From positions 1,123,751 through 1,187,750 of the forward strand of contig NZ_FOYO01000001.1 of NCBI RefSeq assembly GCF_900111945.1: DNA of 64,000 bases, in the 5' to 3' direction. The number at the start of each line of letters is the position of its first letter. Position 1 is the stretch's first letter. The translations under genes and the position numbers were made by a program. Under the pieces are notes generated by a model. That model was not told where the DNA came from. It was given only the letters and a program-made list of their open reading frames with translations, and did no database searches. The stretch is from Litoreibacter janthinus. Lineage in GTDB: Bacteria; Pseudomonadota; Alphaproteobacteria; Rhodobacterales; Rhodobacteraceae. Shown one piece after another: positions 55,563-64,000 of the stretch.

Positions 55563-56977
55563 CAAAGGTTCTCTTCGTCGTGTCTGAATGTGCTCCGTTG
55601 ATCAAGACGGGAGGCTTGGCAGATGTTGCCGGGGCACTACCAGCGGCGTTGGCGGCCTATGGCGATGAAGTGCGGGTGCTATTGCCGGGCTACAGGGCAG
55701 TCATAGGCAAGCTTGGCAAAACCAAGGTGATCCAAACCATCAAAGACCTGTTCGGCGGACCCGCAAAACTGCTTGGGTGCACAATTGCTGGGCTGGATCT
55801 GTTGGTGATCGATGCGCCGCATTTGTATGACCGCGATGGCGGCATTTATGGTGATGCGGTCGGTAAGGATTGGGGCGACAACCCAGAACGGTTCGCGGCG
55901 TTGTGCTTCGTGGCCGCAGAGATAGCGGAAAATGGAGCAGGCGTGTGGAAGCCGGACATTGTGCATGGGCATGACTGGCAAGCCGGGCTGACGCCAGAAT
56001 ATTTGCACTCGGCAGGCGTAAACGTGCCGTTCGTTTTTACCGTCCACAACATCGCGTTTCATGGGAATACTTCGGCAGAAAGAATAGCGTCCTTGAGACT
56101 GGACGCAGCAAGGTTCAATGCAGAGCATTTTGAGTTTTGGGGACAGGTGTCGGCTTTGAAGGCCGCACTCATGGGCGCGGACAAGATTACAACTGTTTCG
56201 CGCACCTACGCAGAAGAACTGCTAACGCCCGAATTTGGCATTGGCATGGACGGTGTGTTGCGGCACCGAAAATCGGACCTTTTCGGAATCGTTAATGGCA
56301 TCGACAAGGATATCTGGAACCCCTCAACCGACCCCAACATCAAACCCTACAAGACTGCCGCGGGAAAGGCTGCGAACAAGAAAGCCCTGCAAAAGATTTT
56401 TGGGCTTGGCACATCAAGCGGCCCTTTGTGTGTGTTGGTATCGCGGCTGACAGAGCAAAAAGGCATTGATTTGCTGCTCGAGGCACTGCCGGAGTTGCTC
56501 AGTCGGGGTGGGCAGTTGGCGCTGCTGGGTTCAGGCGACCCAAGACTGGAAGTCGCGATGCTTGAGGCAGCCGCAGGGCATGAAAACGTCTCGGTCAAGA
56601 TCGGCTATGACGAAGCTCTGTCCCACCAGATGATGGCGGGCGGCGACGTAATTTTGGTGCCATCGCGATTTGAGCCATGCGGTTTGACCCAACTTTATGG
56701 GTTGCGCTACGGCACCTTGCCCTTGGTCGCTTTGACCGGAGGGTTGGCGGACACTGTGATCAACGCATCGCCTGCGGCATTGGCCAGCAGCGTTGCCACG
56801 GGGCTGCAGTTCTTCCCTATCACATCTCAAGCGTTGGCGAACGCCTTTGCTCGGCTCGGCTCGCTTTATGAGCAACCGAAGGTCTGGAAGGCGATGCAGC
56901 GCAATGCGATGGCCCAATCGGTCGGGTGGGAAACCTCGGCGGCTGAGTACCACGCCATCTATGCTGGTCTAACATGA
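55559..56977 (+). CDS. glgA: glycogen synthase (ADP-glucose type)
   Basis: The 472-residue GT5 enzyme extends alpha-1,4 glucan chains from ADP-glucose. Key motifs: [13 protein letters not shown] at residues 16-28 for ADP-glucose binding, [10 protein letters not shown], and the C-terminal [21 protein letters not shown] 55559 overlaps the glgC stop, and the stop overlaps glgX. Confidence 0.95.
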   Translation: MTKVLFVVSECAPLIKTGGLADVAGALPAALAAYGDEVRVLLPGYRAVIGKLGKTKVIQTIKDLFGGPAKLLGCTIAGLDLLVIDAPHLYDRDGGIYGDAVGKDWGDNPERFAALCFVAAEIAENGAGVWKPDIVHGHDWQAGLTPEYLHSAGVNVPFVFTVHNIAFHGNTSAERIASLRLDAARFNAEHFEFWGQVSALKAALMGADKITTVSRTYAEELLTPEFGIGMDGVLRHRKSDLFGIVNGIDKDIWNPSTDPNIKPYKTAAGKAANKKALQKIFGLGTSSGPLCVLVSRLTEQKGIDLLLEALPELLSRGGQLALLGSGDPRLEVAMLEAAAGHENVSVKIGYDEALSHQMMAGGDVILVPSRFEPCGLTQLYGLRYGTLPLVALTGGLADTVINASPAALASSVATGLQFFPITSQALANAFARLGSLYEQPKVWKAMQRNAMAQSVGWETSAAEYHAIYAGLT

Positions 56978-59055
56978 ACTCAAAGCCCTTCCAAATTCGA
57001 CCTGGGTTGCCGTTCCCCTTGGGGGCAACTGTCGATGCCGGTGGGGTGAACTTCGCTGTCTTTTCGCAGCACGCGACCAAGGTGATGTTGTGTTTGTTCG
57101 ACGAGAACGGGGTTGAGCACCAAGTTGTGAAATTACCCGAACGCGAAGGCCATGTGTGGCACGGCTACCTACCGGGGCTGAAGGCCGGTCAACAATATGG
57201 GTACCGCATGGACGGGCCTTATGAGCCGAGCGAAGGACATAGGTTCAATCCGTTCAAACTTTTGATCGACCCGTATGCAAAGCGTCTAACCGGGCATCCA
57301 ATATGGAACGATGCGTTGTTTGGGTACAAGTCGGGTCACAAGGACAAGGACCTGAGTTTCGACAAAGCCGACAGCGCGCCCTACATGCCCCGTTGCGTGG
57401 TGGTGGACCCGCATTTCGACTGGAGCGATACGCCGCGTCCGAACCATTTGCTGGAAAACTCGATGATCTACGAGGCCCATGTTAAGGGGCTGACAGCGGG
57501 TCGGAAGGATATCAAGAATGCGGGCAGCTACCTCGCCATGGCGTCTGATCCTATTCTGGAGCACCTCAACAATTTGGGTGTCACGGCAGTCGAGTTGTTG
57601 CCAGTGCAGGCGTTTCTGAACGAGAAATTTCTGCTGGACCGGGGGCTGACGAACTACTGGGGCTATATGACCTACGGGTTCTTCGCGCCGGACCCGCGGT
57701 ATATGCAAGGCACCGATATTTCCGAGTTCCAGCAGATGGTGGAGCGGTTCCACTCGGCCGGGATCGAGGTCATTCTAGATGTGGTTTACAACCACACTGC
57801 CGAGGGGTCCGAGATGGGGCCGACGCTGATGTTTCGGGGGCTCGACAACGCAAGCTACTACCGACTTGCCGAGGATAAGCGATATTATATCGACGACGCA
57901 GGTTGCGGGAATACACTTGATTTCGAGAACCCTTTCGTAATCCGGCTGGTGATGGACTCGTTACGCTATTGGGTTGAGGTCATGCATGTCGACGGGTTCC
58001 GGTTTGATCTGTGCTCCGCCTTGGGGCGCACGCGTCACGGGTTCGAACGCGACGGGCCGTTCTTCCGTGCCATCGGGCAGGATCCAGTTTTGAACAAGGT
58101 GAAGCTCATCGCCGAGCCTTGGGACATTGGCCCTGGGGGCTATCAGCTCGGTGCTTATCCAGCGCCATTTGCCGAATGGAACGATAAGTTTCGTGACGAT
58201 GTTCGGGGGTTTTGGCGCGGCGATCCTGGCAAAGTGTCCGACATCGCTGGACGACTGACCGGTTCGGCGCAGTTTTTTGATCATGATGGGCGCTCGGCCA
58301 CGTCGTCATTGAATTTCTTGACCGCCCATGACGGCTTCACGCTGGAGGATACTGTCAGCTACTCCGAAAAGAACAATCTAGCGAACGGCGAAGACAACCG
58401 CGATGGGCATTCCAATAACCACTCGGACAATATGGGTGTTGAGGGCGCGACGGATAATGCAGAAATCATAGCCGCGCGTATCAGGCGCAAGCGAAACCTA
58501 ATCGCCACGCTAATGCTGTCGCAAGGCACTCCGATGATGCTAGCAGGCGATGAGCTGAGCAATTCGCAAGGTGGCAACAACAACACCTATTGCCAAGACA
58601 ACGAAATTGGGTGGGTCAACTGGCCTGACGAAGAAGATCCGTTTTTTACCTTCTGCCAACAAGCGATATCGTTTCGCCGAATGCATCCCCTGCTTAGGCA
58701 AAGACGTTTCCTACATTCGCGCCAACGTTTGGTAGACGGAGAACCAGATTTGTTCTGGCGGCGCACAAATGGCAAGCCGATGCGGCAAGACGATTGGGAT
58801 GACCCGGGTTTGAATGTTCTGGTGGCCGAGATGCGCATGGCGTCAGGCTCCCCCGAGTATGTGCAGCGCGAAGGCGCGCTGCTGGTTGTGCTGAACCGAG
58901 GTGACGCGGTGGAGATCACCCCGCCCGCCTTGCCAGATGGGAGCGCGTGGGTGCGCCGTTTCGACACCAGCCAAGACGACGCTATCAAGGTGACAGCCGG
59001 GATGCACGTGGCGGCAGACGCTGTCGTCGTATTCTCGCATGAAACGCACGCCTGA
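56974..59055 (+). CDS. glgX: glycogen debranching enzyme
   Basis: The 693-residue GH13 enzyme hydrolyses alpha-1,6 branches of limit dextrins. It has a CBM48 domain at the N terminus (VNFAVFSQHATKVMLCLFDE), then VVYNHTAEG, the nucleophile Asp in GFRFDLCSALGR, the acid Glu in AEPWD and the third Asp in LTAHDGF. It overlaps glgA by 4 bases; pgm follows after 28 bases. Confidence 0.95.
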   Translation: MNSKPFQIRPGLPFPLGATVDAGGVNFAVFSQHATKVMLCLFDENGVEHQVVKLPEREGHVWHGYLPGLKAGQQYGYRMDGPYEPSEGHRFNPFKLLIDPYAKRLTGHPIWNDALFGYKSGHKDKDLSFDKADSAPYMPRCVVVDPHFDWSDTPRPNHLLENSMIYEAHVKGLTAGRKDIKNAGSYLAMASDPILEHLNNLGVTAVELLPVQAFLNEKFLLDRGLTNYWGYMTYGFFAPDPRYMQGTDISEFQQMVERFHSAGIEVILDVVYNHTAEGSEMGPTLMFRGLDNASYYRLAEDKRYYIDDAGCGNTLDFENPFVIRLVMDSLRYWVEVMHVDGFRFDLCSALGRTRHGFERDGPFFRAIGQDPVLNKVKLIAEPWDIGPGGYQLGAYPAPFAEWNDKFRDDVRGFWRGDPGKVSDIAGRLTGSAQFFDHDGRSATSSLNFLTAHDGFTLEDTVSYSEKNNLANGEDNRDGHSNNHSDNMGVEGATDNAEIIAARIRRKRNLIATLMLSQGTPMMLAGDELSNSQGGNNNTYCQDNEIGWVNWPDEEDPFFTFCQQAISFRRMHPLLRQRRFLHSRQRLVDGEPDLFWRRTNGKPMRQDDWDDPGLNVLVAEMRMASGSPEYVQREGALLVVLNRGDAVEITPPALPDGSAWVRRFDTSQDDAIKVTAGMHVAADAVVVFSHETHA

Positions 59056-59083
59056 AGGACTACAAAAAAGGGGAGGAGAGACT

Positions 59084-60715
59084 ATGCCGATGCAAACAGT
59101 TCGCACGGATCCGATTGATGGCCAAAAACCCGGCACAAGCGGGTTGCGCAAGAAAACGGCCGTCTTCAAGAGGCCCCGCTACCTTGAAAACTATGTGCAG
59201 GCCATATTCGACGGTATTGGCGGCGTTCAGGGCAAAGTGCTCGTGGTGGGGGGCGATGGGCGCTTTTTCAACGACGATGCGATACAGATCATTTTGCGCA
59301 TGGCGGCAGCCAATGGCGCGGCGAAGTGCATTGTAGGGAAGGGGGGTATCCTGTCGACGCCGGCGGTGTCCCACCTTATTCGACTACGTAGCGCGGACGG
59401 GGGCTTGATCCTGTCGGCAAGTCACAACCCGGGCGGGCCGGATGCGGATTTCGGCTTGAAGTATAACGGGCCAAATGGCGGCCCTGCGACAGAAGCTGTC
59501 ACAGATAAGATATTCGCGCGCACGACGACTATTGAGATGTACCAGATCACGGCCTCTGGCGGTGTAGATATCAACACACTGGGCACACGTAGCCATGAAG
59601 ATATGGAGGTCGAGATTGTCGACCCTGTCGAAGACTACGCGGCCCTGATGGAGACGATTTTCGACTTTGACAAGATCCGAGCGCTGTTTGCGGGTGGCTT
59701 CACCATGCGCTTCGACGCCATGCATGCGGTGACTGGCCCTTATGCGCACGAGATCCTTGAGGGCAAGCTGGGAGCCGCCAAGGGAACTGTGGTGAACGGA
59801 GTTCCGAGCCCTGATTTTGGTGGAGGGCATCCTGACCCGAACCCGATTTGGGCAAAGGAATTGATGGATGTGATGTACGGCGCAGATGCGCCCGATTTTG
59901 GTGCGGCCTCTGATGGTGATGGGGACCGCAATATGGTCGTAGGGCGGGGTGCATATGTTACGCCATCGGACAGCCTCGCAGTACTTTGCGCCAAAGCACA
60001 CCTGGCGCCGGGCTATAAAGGCGGGCTGGCAGGGGTTGCGCGCTCAATGCCGACGTCGCGTGCGGTGGATAGGGTGGCCGAAAGCCTCGGCATTGGCTGC
60101 TACGAGACACCGACCGGCTGGAAGTTCTTCGGCAACCTGCTGGATGCAGGCAAGGTGACGCTTTGCGGCGAAGAAAGCGCTGGCACCGGGTCGGACCATG
60201 TTCGCGAAAAGGACGGGCTTTGGGCGGTTTTGCTGTGGCTAAACATTCTGGCAGAGACCAAACAATCGGTTGCAGATTTGATGGCAGATCTTTGGAAGTC
60301 CCACGGGCGATGCTATTACTCGCGCCACGATTATGAAGACGTCGATAGCGGCAAGGCCAATTCGATGGTCGAGGCATTGCGAGCCAAGCTGCCCTCACTT
60401 GCCGGAACGGCAATTGCGGGCCTGACCGTCGAGACTGCGGACGAGTTTGCATATGACGACCCTGTGGATGGATCCCATTCCGCCGGGCAGGGTCTGCGCA
60501 TCGTATTCAAAGATGGCGCGCGCGCTGTATTCCGTCTGTCTGGCACTGGGACTGAAGGGGCAACGATCCGCATCTATCTGGAGCAGCTAGAGACCGCTGA
60601 TGACAAGCTGCAAATGGAACCCGAAGTGGCGTTGGCAAGGGTGCGTGACGCCGCAATGGCGCTATCGGATTTGACTGCGATGACGGGTCGGGTTGAACCT
60701 GATGTGATTACCTGA
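59084..60715 (+). CDS. pgm: phosphoglucomutase
   Basis: The 543-residue enzyme interconverts glucose-1- and glucose-6-phosphate, linking glycogen to central metabolism. Active-site features are intact: phosphoserine loop LSASHNPGG, metal loop DGDGDRN, sugar loop CGEESAGTGSDH and phosphate-binding RLSGTGTEG. ATG 59084 has GGGGAGGAGAG just upstream; an in-frame ATG at 59039 lies inside glgX. Confidence 0.95.
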   Translation: MPMQTVRTDPIDGQKPGTSGLRKKTAVFKRPRYLENYVQAIFDGIGGVQGKVLVVGGDGRFFNDDAIQIILRMAAANGAAKCIVGKGGILSTPAVSHLIRLRSADGGLILSASHNPGGPDADFGLKYNGPNGGPATEAVTDKIFARTTTIEMYQITASGGVDINTLGTRSHEDMEVEIVDPVEDYAALMETIFDFDKIRALFAGGFTMRFDAMHAVTGPYAHEILEGKLGAAKGTVVNGVPSPDFGGGHPDPNPIWAKELMDVMYGADAPDFGAASDGDGDRNMVVGRGAYVTPSDSLAVLCAKAHLAPGYKGGLAGVARSMPTSRAVDRVAESLGIGCYETPTGWKFFGNLLDAGKVTLCGEESAGTGSDHVREKDGLWAVLLWLNILAETKQSVADLMADLWKSHGRCYYSRHDYEDVDSGKANSMVEALRAKLPSLAGTAIAGLTVETADEFAYDDPVDGSHSAGQGLRIVFKDGARAVFRLSGTGTEGATIRIYLEQLETADDKLQMEPEVALARVRDAAMALSDLTAMTGRVEPDVIT

Positions 60716-60754
60716 CATCAGATAGCTTCGCTGAGCAGTCAAAGGATATCAGGG

Positions 60755-63139
60755 ATGAATGCTATGAATGATCTCTCTGCAGAAGCGCTGCGGATCCGTA
60801 TCACTCAGCACCTGACCTACACGTTGGGCAAGGATAAACCACATGCGAGCCTTTACGATTGGCGCATGGCGGTGAGTTATTCCGTGCGTGATCTCATAAT
60901 CGAACCTTGGTTTGCCGCGACGCGCAAAACCTACGAGGCGCAGGGCAAGCGCGTTTATTACCTTTCACTTGAATTTCTGATTGGTCGCATCCTTGGCGAC
61001 GCAATGATGAATCTGGGCCTGTTTGAAACGGTGCAGGACGTTCTGGAGGGAGAGGGCGTTTCGCTGGCTGATGTGATCGAGGATGAACCCGATGCAGCAC
61101 TTGGCAATGGTGGGCTGGGCCGGTTGGCCGCATGTTTCCTCGAAAGCATGTCGACACTCGCATGCCCTGCTTATGGCTATGGCATCCGCTACGAACACGG
61201 GCTGTTTCGCCAGTTGTTCGAAAGTGGTCGGCAGGTTGAGCATCCTGAAGACTGGCTGAACCAGCCGCACCCTTGGGAATTCGAACGCCCAGAGGCGCGC
61301 TATACCATCTCCTTCAAAGGTCATCTGGACGGCCAATCAGTCTGGCAGCCTTCCGAGACTGTATATGCCCGCGCCTACGATATGCCGGTCGTTGGGTGGC
61401 AAGGCAAATGGGCGAACACATTGCGCCTTTGGGGCGCGCATCCGACGGAACTCTTCGATCTGGAGCAGTTCAATTCGGGCGATCACACCGCGGCGGCTGC
61501 TCCGGAGGCCTTGGCGCGCACGCTATCACGGGTCCTTTACCCAGAGGACACGACGGACAGCGGCAAGGAATTGCGCTTGAAGCAGGAGTATTTCCTGACG
61601 TCCGCCGCATTGCAGGACATCCTCCGTCGGTTCCTTAGCGAGTATGACGATTTCGCGCAGTTGCCAGACAAGGTCGCCATCCAGATGAACGACACCCATC
61701 CAGCGTTGGCCGGGCCGGAGCTCATCCGCCTGTTGATGGACGAACATGGACTAGATTGGAACGCTGCCAAACGTATCGCGTTGGGCTGCTTGAACTACAC
61801 CAACCACACCTTGCTGCCGGAGGCGCTGGAAACGTGGTCGACATGGCTCATGGGGCGCGTTTTGCCGCGTCATATGCAGATCATCGAACAGATCGACCAA
61901 GAGCACCGAGCGGCGACAAAATGTGCAGCTGATCTTGCGATTGTGAAGCACGATCAAGTGCATATGGGCACGCTGGCTTTCGTCATGGCATCCCATGTAA
62001 ACGGAGTCTCGGCGCTGCACACTGACCTGATGAAGGAGACGGTCTTTTCCGGTTTGCACGGACTTTATCCTGCACGGGTTTTGAACCAAACCAATGGCGT
62101 CACACCGAGACGATGGTTGCGACTATCGAACCCTGCTTTGTCCAAAGTCTTGACCGACACAATTGGTGCCGGATGGGAAAGCGATTTGGCGCGCTTGTCC
62201 GAGCTGAACACTTTTGAGGATGACCGCGCCGTGCGGGACGCGATTGGAGCGGCCAAACGGCACAATAAACTCGCGCTGTCGAATTGGGCGTCGGACCGTT
62301 TGGGTATCACTCTGAACCCGGACGCCGTGTTCGACGTGCAGATCAAGCGTATGCATGAATACAAGCGCCAGCTTCTGAATGTGTTCGAAACCATCCACCG
62401 TTGGTCCGCCATTCGCTCCAACCCGGAAGCAGGCTGGACGCCCCGCGTCAAGATTTTCGGTGGCAAAGCCGCTCCGGGATATTTTGCGGCCAAAGAGATC
62501 ATTCGTTTGATAAATGACGTGGCCAATGTTGTTAACAACGATCCGGTCGTGGGAGATCTGCTGAAGGTTGTCTACCCGGCCAACTATAACGTTTCGATGG
62601 CAGAACGGCTGATCCCAGCGACGGATCTATCGGAGCAAATTTCGACCGCAGGAAAAGAAGCGTCCGGCACCGGCAATATGAAATTCACGATGAACGGTGC
62701 GCTGACGATTGGCACGCTGGACGGGGCCAATGTGGAAATTCGCGAGCAGGTAGGTGCCGAGAATTTCTTCCTATTCGGAATGACCGCCGCCGAAGTCCGC
62801 GACCGCTACTTGATCGAGGGCCATGCCCGCACAGCGATATTGGACAGCCCAACTTTGCAAGATGTTTTGCAGATGATTGTCGAGGGACGGTTCAGCCCAG
62901 AAGATACCGATAGATACAATGGTCTTGTCGACGCGACTTGGAACCATGATCCGTTTCTGGTTGCTTCGGATTTTGACAGCTACCTTGCAGTACAGGCTGA
63001 AGTGGACCTTGCCTTCGCTGACGAGGACCATTGGAACAGGCTGGCGCTGCGCAACATCGCAGGGTCCGGTTATTTCTCGTCGGACCGCACGATCAAAGGT
63101 TACATGGCCGATATTTGGGACACAAGGAGCCTGCTTTAG
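60755..63139 (+). CDS. glgP: glycogen phosphorylase
   Basis: The 794-residue enzyme releases glucose-1-phosphate from glycogen. GNGGLGRLAACFLES (about 114-128) and the PLP-binding EASGTGNMKFTMNG (with its Lys) are present. Length is close to the E. coli enzyme. The start is ATG 60755 after AGGATATCAGGG; another ATG lies three codons on. It ends the glg operon and its last 4 bases overlap the end of the convergent alpha-glucosidase gene. Confidence 0.95.
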   Translation: MNAMNDLSAEALRIRITQHLTYTLGKDKPHASLYDWRMAVSYSVRDLIIEPWFAATRKTYEAQGKRVYYLSLEFLIGRILGDAMMNLGLFETVQDVLEGEGVSLADVIEDEPDAALGNGGLGRLAACFLESMSTLACPAYGYGIRYEHGLFRQLFESGRQVEHPEDWLNQPHPWEFERPEARYTISFKGHLDGQSVWQPSETVYARAYDMPVVGWQGKWANTLRLWGAHPTELFDLEQFNSGDHTAAAAPEALARTLSRVLYPEDTTDSGKELRLKQEYFLTSAALQDILRRFLSEYDDFAQLPDKVAIQMNDTHPALAGPELIRLLMDEHGLDWNAAKRIALGCLNYTNHTLLPEALETWSTWLMGRVLPRHMQIIEQIDQEHRAATKCAADLAIVKHDQVHMGTLAFVMASHVNGVSALHTDLMKETVFSGLHGLYPARVLNQTNGVTPRRWLRLSNPALSKVLTDTIGAGWESDLARLSELNTFEDDRAVRDAIGAAKRHNKLALSNWASDRLGITLNPDAVFDVQIKRMHEYKRQLLNVFETIHRWSAIRSNPEAGWTPRVKIFGGKAAPGYFAAKEIIRLINDVANVVNNDPVVGDLLKVVYPANYNVSMAERLIPATDLSEQISTAGKEASGTGNMKFTMNGALTIGTLDGANVEIREQVGAENFFLFGMTAAEVRDRYLIEGHARTAILDSPTLQDVLQMIVEGRFSPEDTDRYNGLVDATWNHDPFLVASDFDSYLAVQAEVDLAFADEDHWNRLALRNIAGSGYFSSDRTIKGYMADIWDTRSLL

Positions 63140-64000
63140 ACGGCTATCACGGTGAAATCCTTTCCATGGGAAAGATAGGCGAAGCCGTTTCCGTCTAAGG
63201 TCAATTTCGCCGCATCAAGTTTCGCAGCATTTCCATGCACCAGGTCTGCTTTTCCTTTGAGGTCAAAGTTTTGCGGCGTTACGGACAAATTGAATACGCA
63301 GGTTAGAGTTTCATCATTTGCCGTGCGAGTGAACGCCAAAACCGGCTCTGGCATCCGCAGAAACGTCGTCGATCCGCGGCTCAGTGCAGGACTTTTCTTG
63401 CGGCGCGCAATAGCATCCTTGTAACAGGCCAGAATGCTGCCATCGCCTTGGGTGTCAACGGCTTTTGCAGCTTGTGGGGCCTTGACGGGCAACCATGGCG
63501 TGCCTGTGGAGAAGCCGGCGTTCAGCGCCTCTTTTTCCCAAACCATCGGCGTTCGACAACCGTCGCGGCCTTTAACAGCGGGCCAGAACCGGATCGCAGG
63601 CGGGTCAGTGAGTTCCTCAAATACCAGCTCAGTTTCAGTCTGACCGAGTTCCTCACCTTGATAGATGCCGATCGTGCCCTCAAAAGACATGAGCATCGCG
63701 CAAGCAAGCCGCGCCATGGCATCTTCCGACACTGAGTATTCGGCCCAGCGGGTCACTTGGCGCGGCACGTCGTGGTTGCTGAAGGACCAGTAAGGGTGGC
63801 CGTCCGGTGCACCCCGCTGAAATCCTTCGATACAGTTCTGGAAGTGTTCGGCATTAAAATCAGGGCCCAACATCGCGAAGCTGTAGGCCATATGAAGTCG
63901 GCTGGTTCCTTCGGTATATTTGCCCATGATTTCGATGGACTTGTGGCCCATCTCGCCAACTTCGCCAACCATCATGATGTCGTCATACTGATCTGTGAGC
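63136..64000 (-). CDS. GH13 alpha-glucosidase, C-terminal part
   Basis: About 288 residues of the C-terminal part are visible; the frame is open to the window edge, so the gene starts outside. Family GH13 is shown by FSNHDVPRQ (third catalytic Asp), IYQGEELGQ and the C-terminal beta domain. Members hydrolyse alpha-1,4-glucosides; an AglA-type cytoplasmic alpha-glucosidase in maltose or trehalose use is likely. It is convergent with glgP, overlapping by 4 bases. Confidence 0.9.
   Translation of the reverse strand, partial: LTDQYDDIMMVGEVGEMGHKSIEIMGKYTEGTSRLHMAYSFAMLGPDFNAEHFQNCIEGFQRGAPDGHPYWSFSNHDVPRQVTRWAEYSVSEDAMARLACAMLMSFEGTIGIYQGEELGQTETELVFEELTDPPAIRFWPAVKGRDGCRTPMVWEKEALNAGFSTGTPWLPVKAPQAAKAVDTQGDGSILACYKDAIARRKKSPALSRGSTTFLRMPEPVLAFTRTANDETLTCVFNLSVTPQNFDLKGKADLVHGNAAKLDAAKLTLDGNGFAYLSHGKDFTVIAV

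Overview
The window reads as chromosomal DNA of an alphaproteobacterium of the Rhodobacteraceae, probably the marine Roseobacter group. This is an inference from gene content: a smo/mtl polyol transport-dehydrogenase operon of the Rhodobacter type, a Mrp/Pha antiporter with fused A and B subunits, nasTS-controlled nitrate assimilation with NrtABC, a fused circularly permuted ATP-grasp/alpha-E protein, and a glg cluster with its own pgm. No rRNA, tRNA, CRISPR array or intact insertion sequence was seen.

Layout. Positions 1-2300 are sparse and accessory-like: a cut-off secreted Cys-rich protein, a small secreted protein with a WYL-like domain, and long stretches without a convincing gene. Positions 2300-7500 form a metal/redox block: a His-rich periplasmic protein divergent from a Crp/Fnr regulator with a palindromic box over its start, then copC-copD-multicopper oxidase behind a promoter of MerR/CueR architecture, and a glutaredoxin-MauE fusion with a DUF305 protein. 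Positions 7500-10600 are a decayed stretch holding a DnaQ-type exonuclease and yaeQ among gene remnants: a frame-broken piece, an RraA-family fragment, and a SnoaL-like gene broken by a 23-bp tandem duplication. Positions 10600-16524 hold a complete Mrp antiporter operon. Positions 16800-18500 hold an arsR-permease-thioredoxin cassette.

Positions 18700-26400 are a LacI-type regulator and the smoEFGK-mtlK-smoS operon for sorbitol/mannitol. A 22-bp operator-like element is shared by the regulator and the operon, and a remnant of a second polyol dehydrogenase lies behind it. Positions 26680-34250 hold a four-gene transglutaminase / DUF2126 amidoligase / ATP-grasp-alpha-E cluster whose product is unknown; this is the best candidate for an undescribed system here.

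Positions 34560-48430 are the nitrate assimilation locus. NasT (ANTAR antiterminator) and NasS (sensor) precede a leader with an intrinsic terminator, then NrtA, NrtB, a double-ATPase NrtC/D, NirB, NirD, NasA, a TrpD2-like protein and CysG. NirB through CysG are chained by 4-bp ATGA overlaps. Positions 48500-51700 hold a small conserved protein divergent from mgtE-rimB-rimK. Positions 52070-63139 are a full glycogen operon, glgB-glgC-glgA-glgX-pgm-glgP, meeting a convergent, cut-off GH13 alpha-glucosidase at the right edge.
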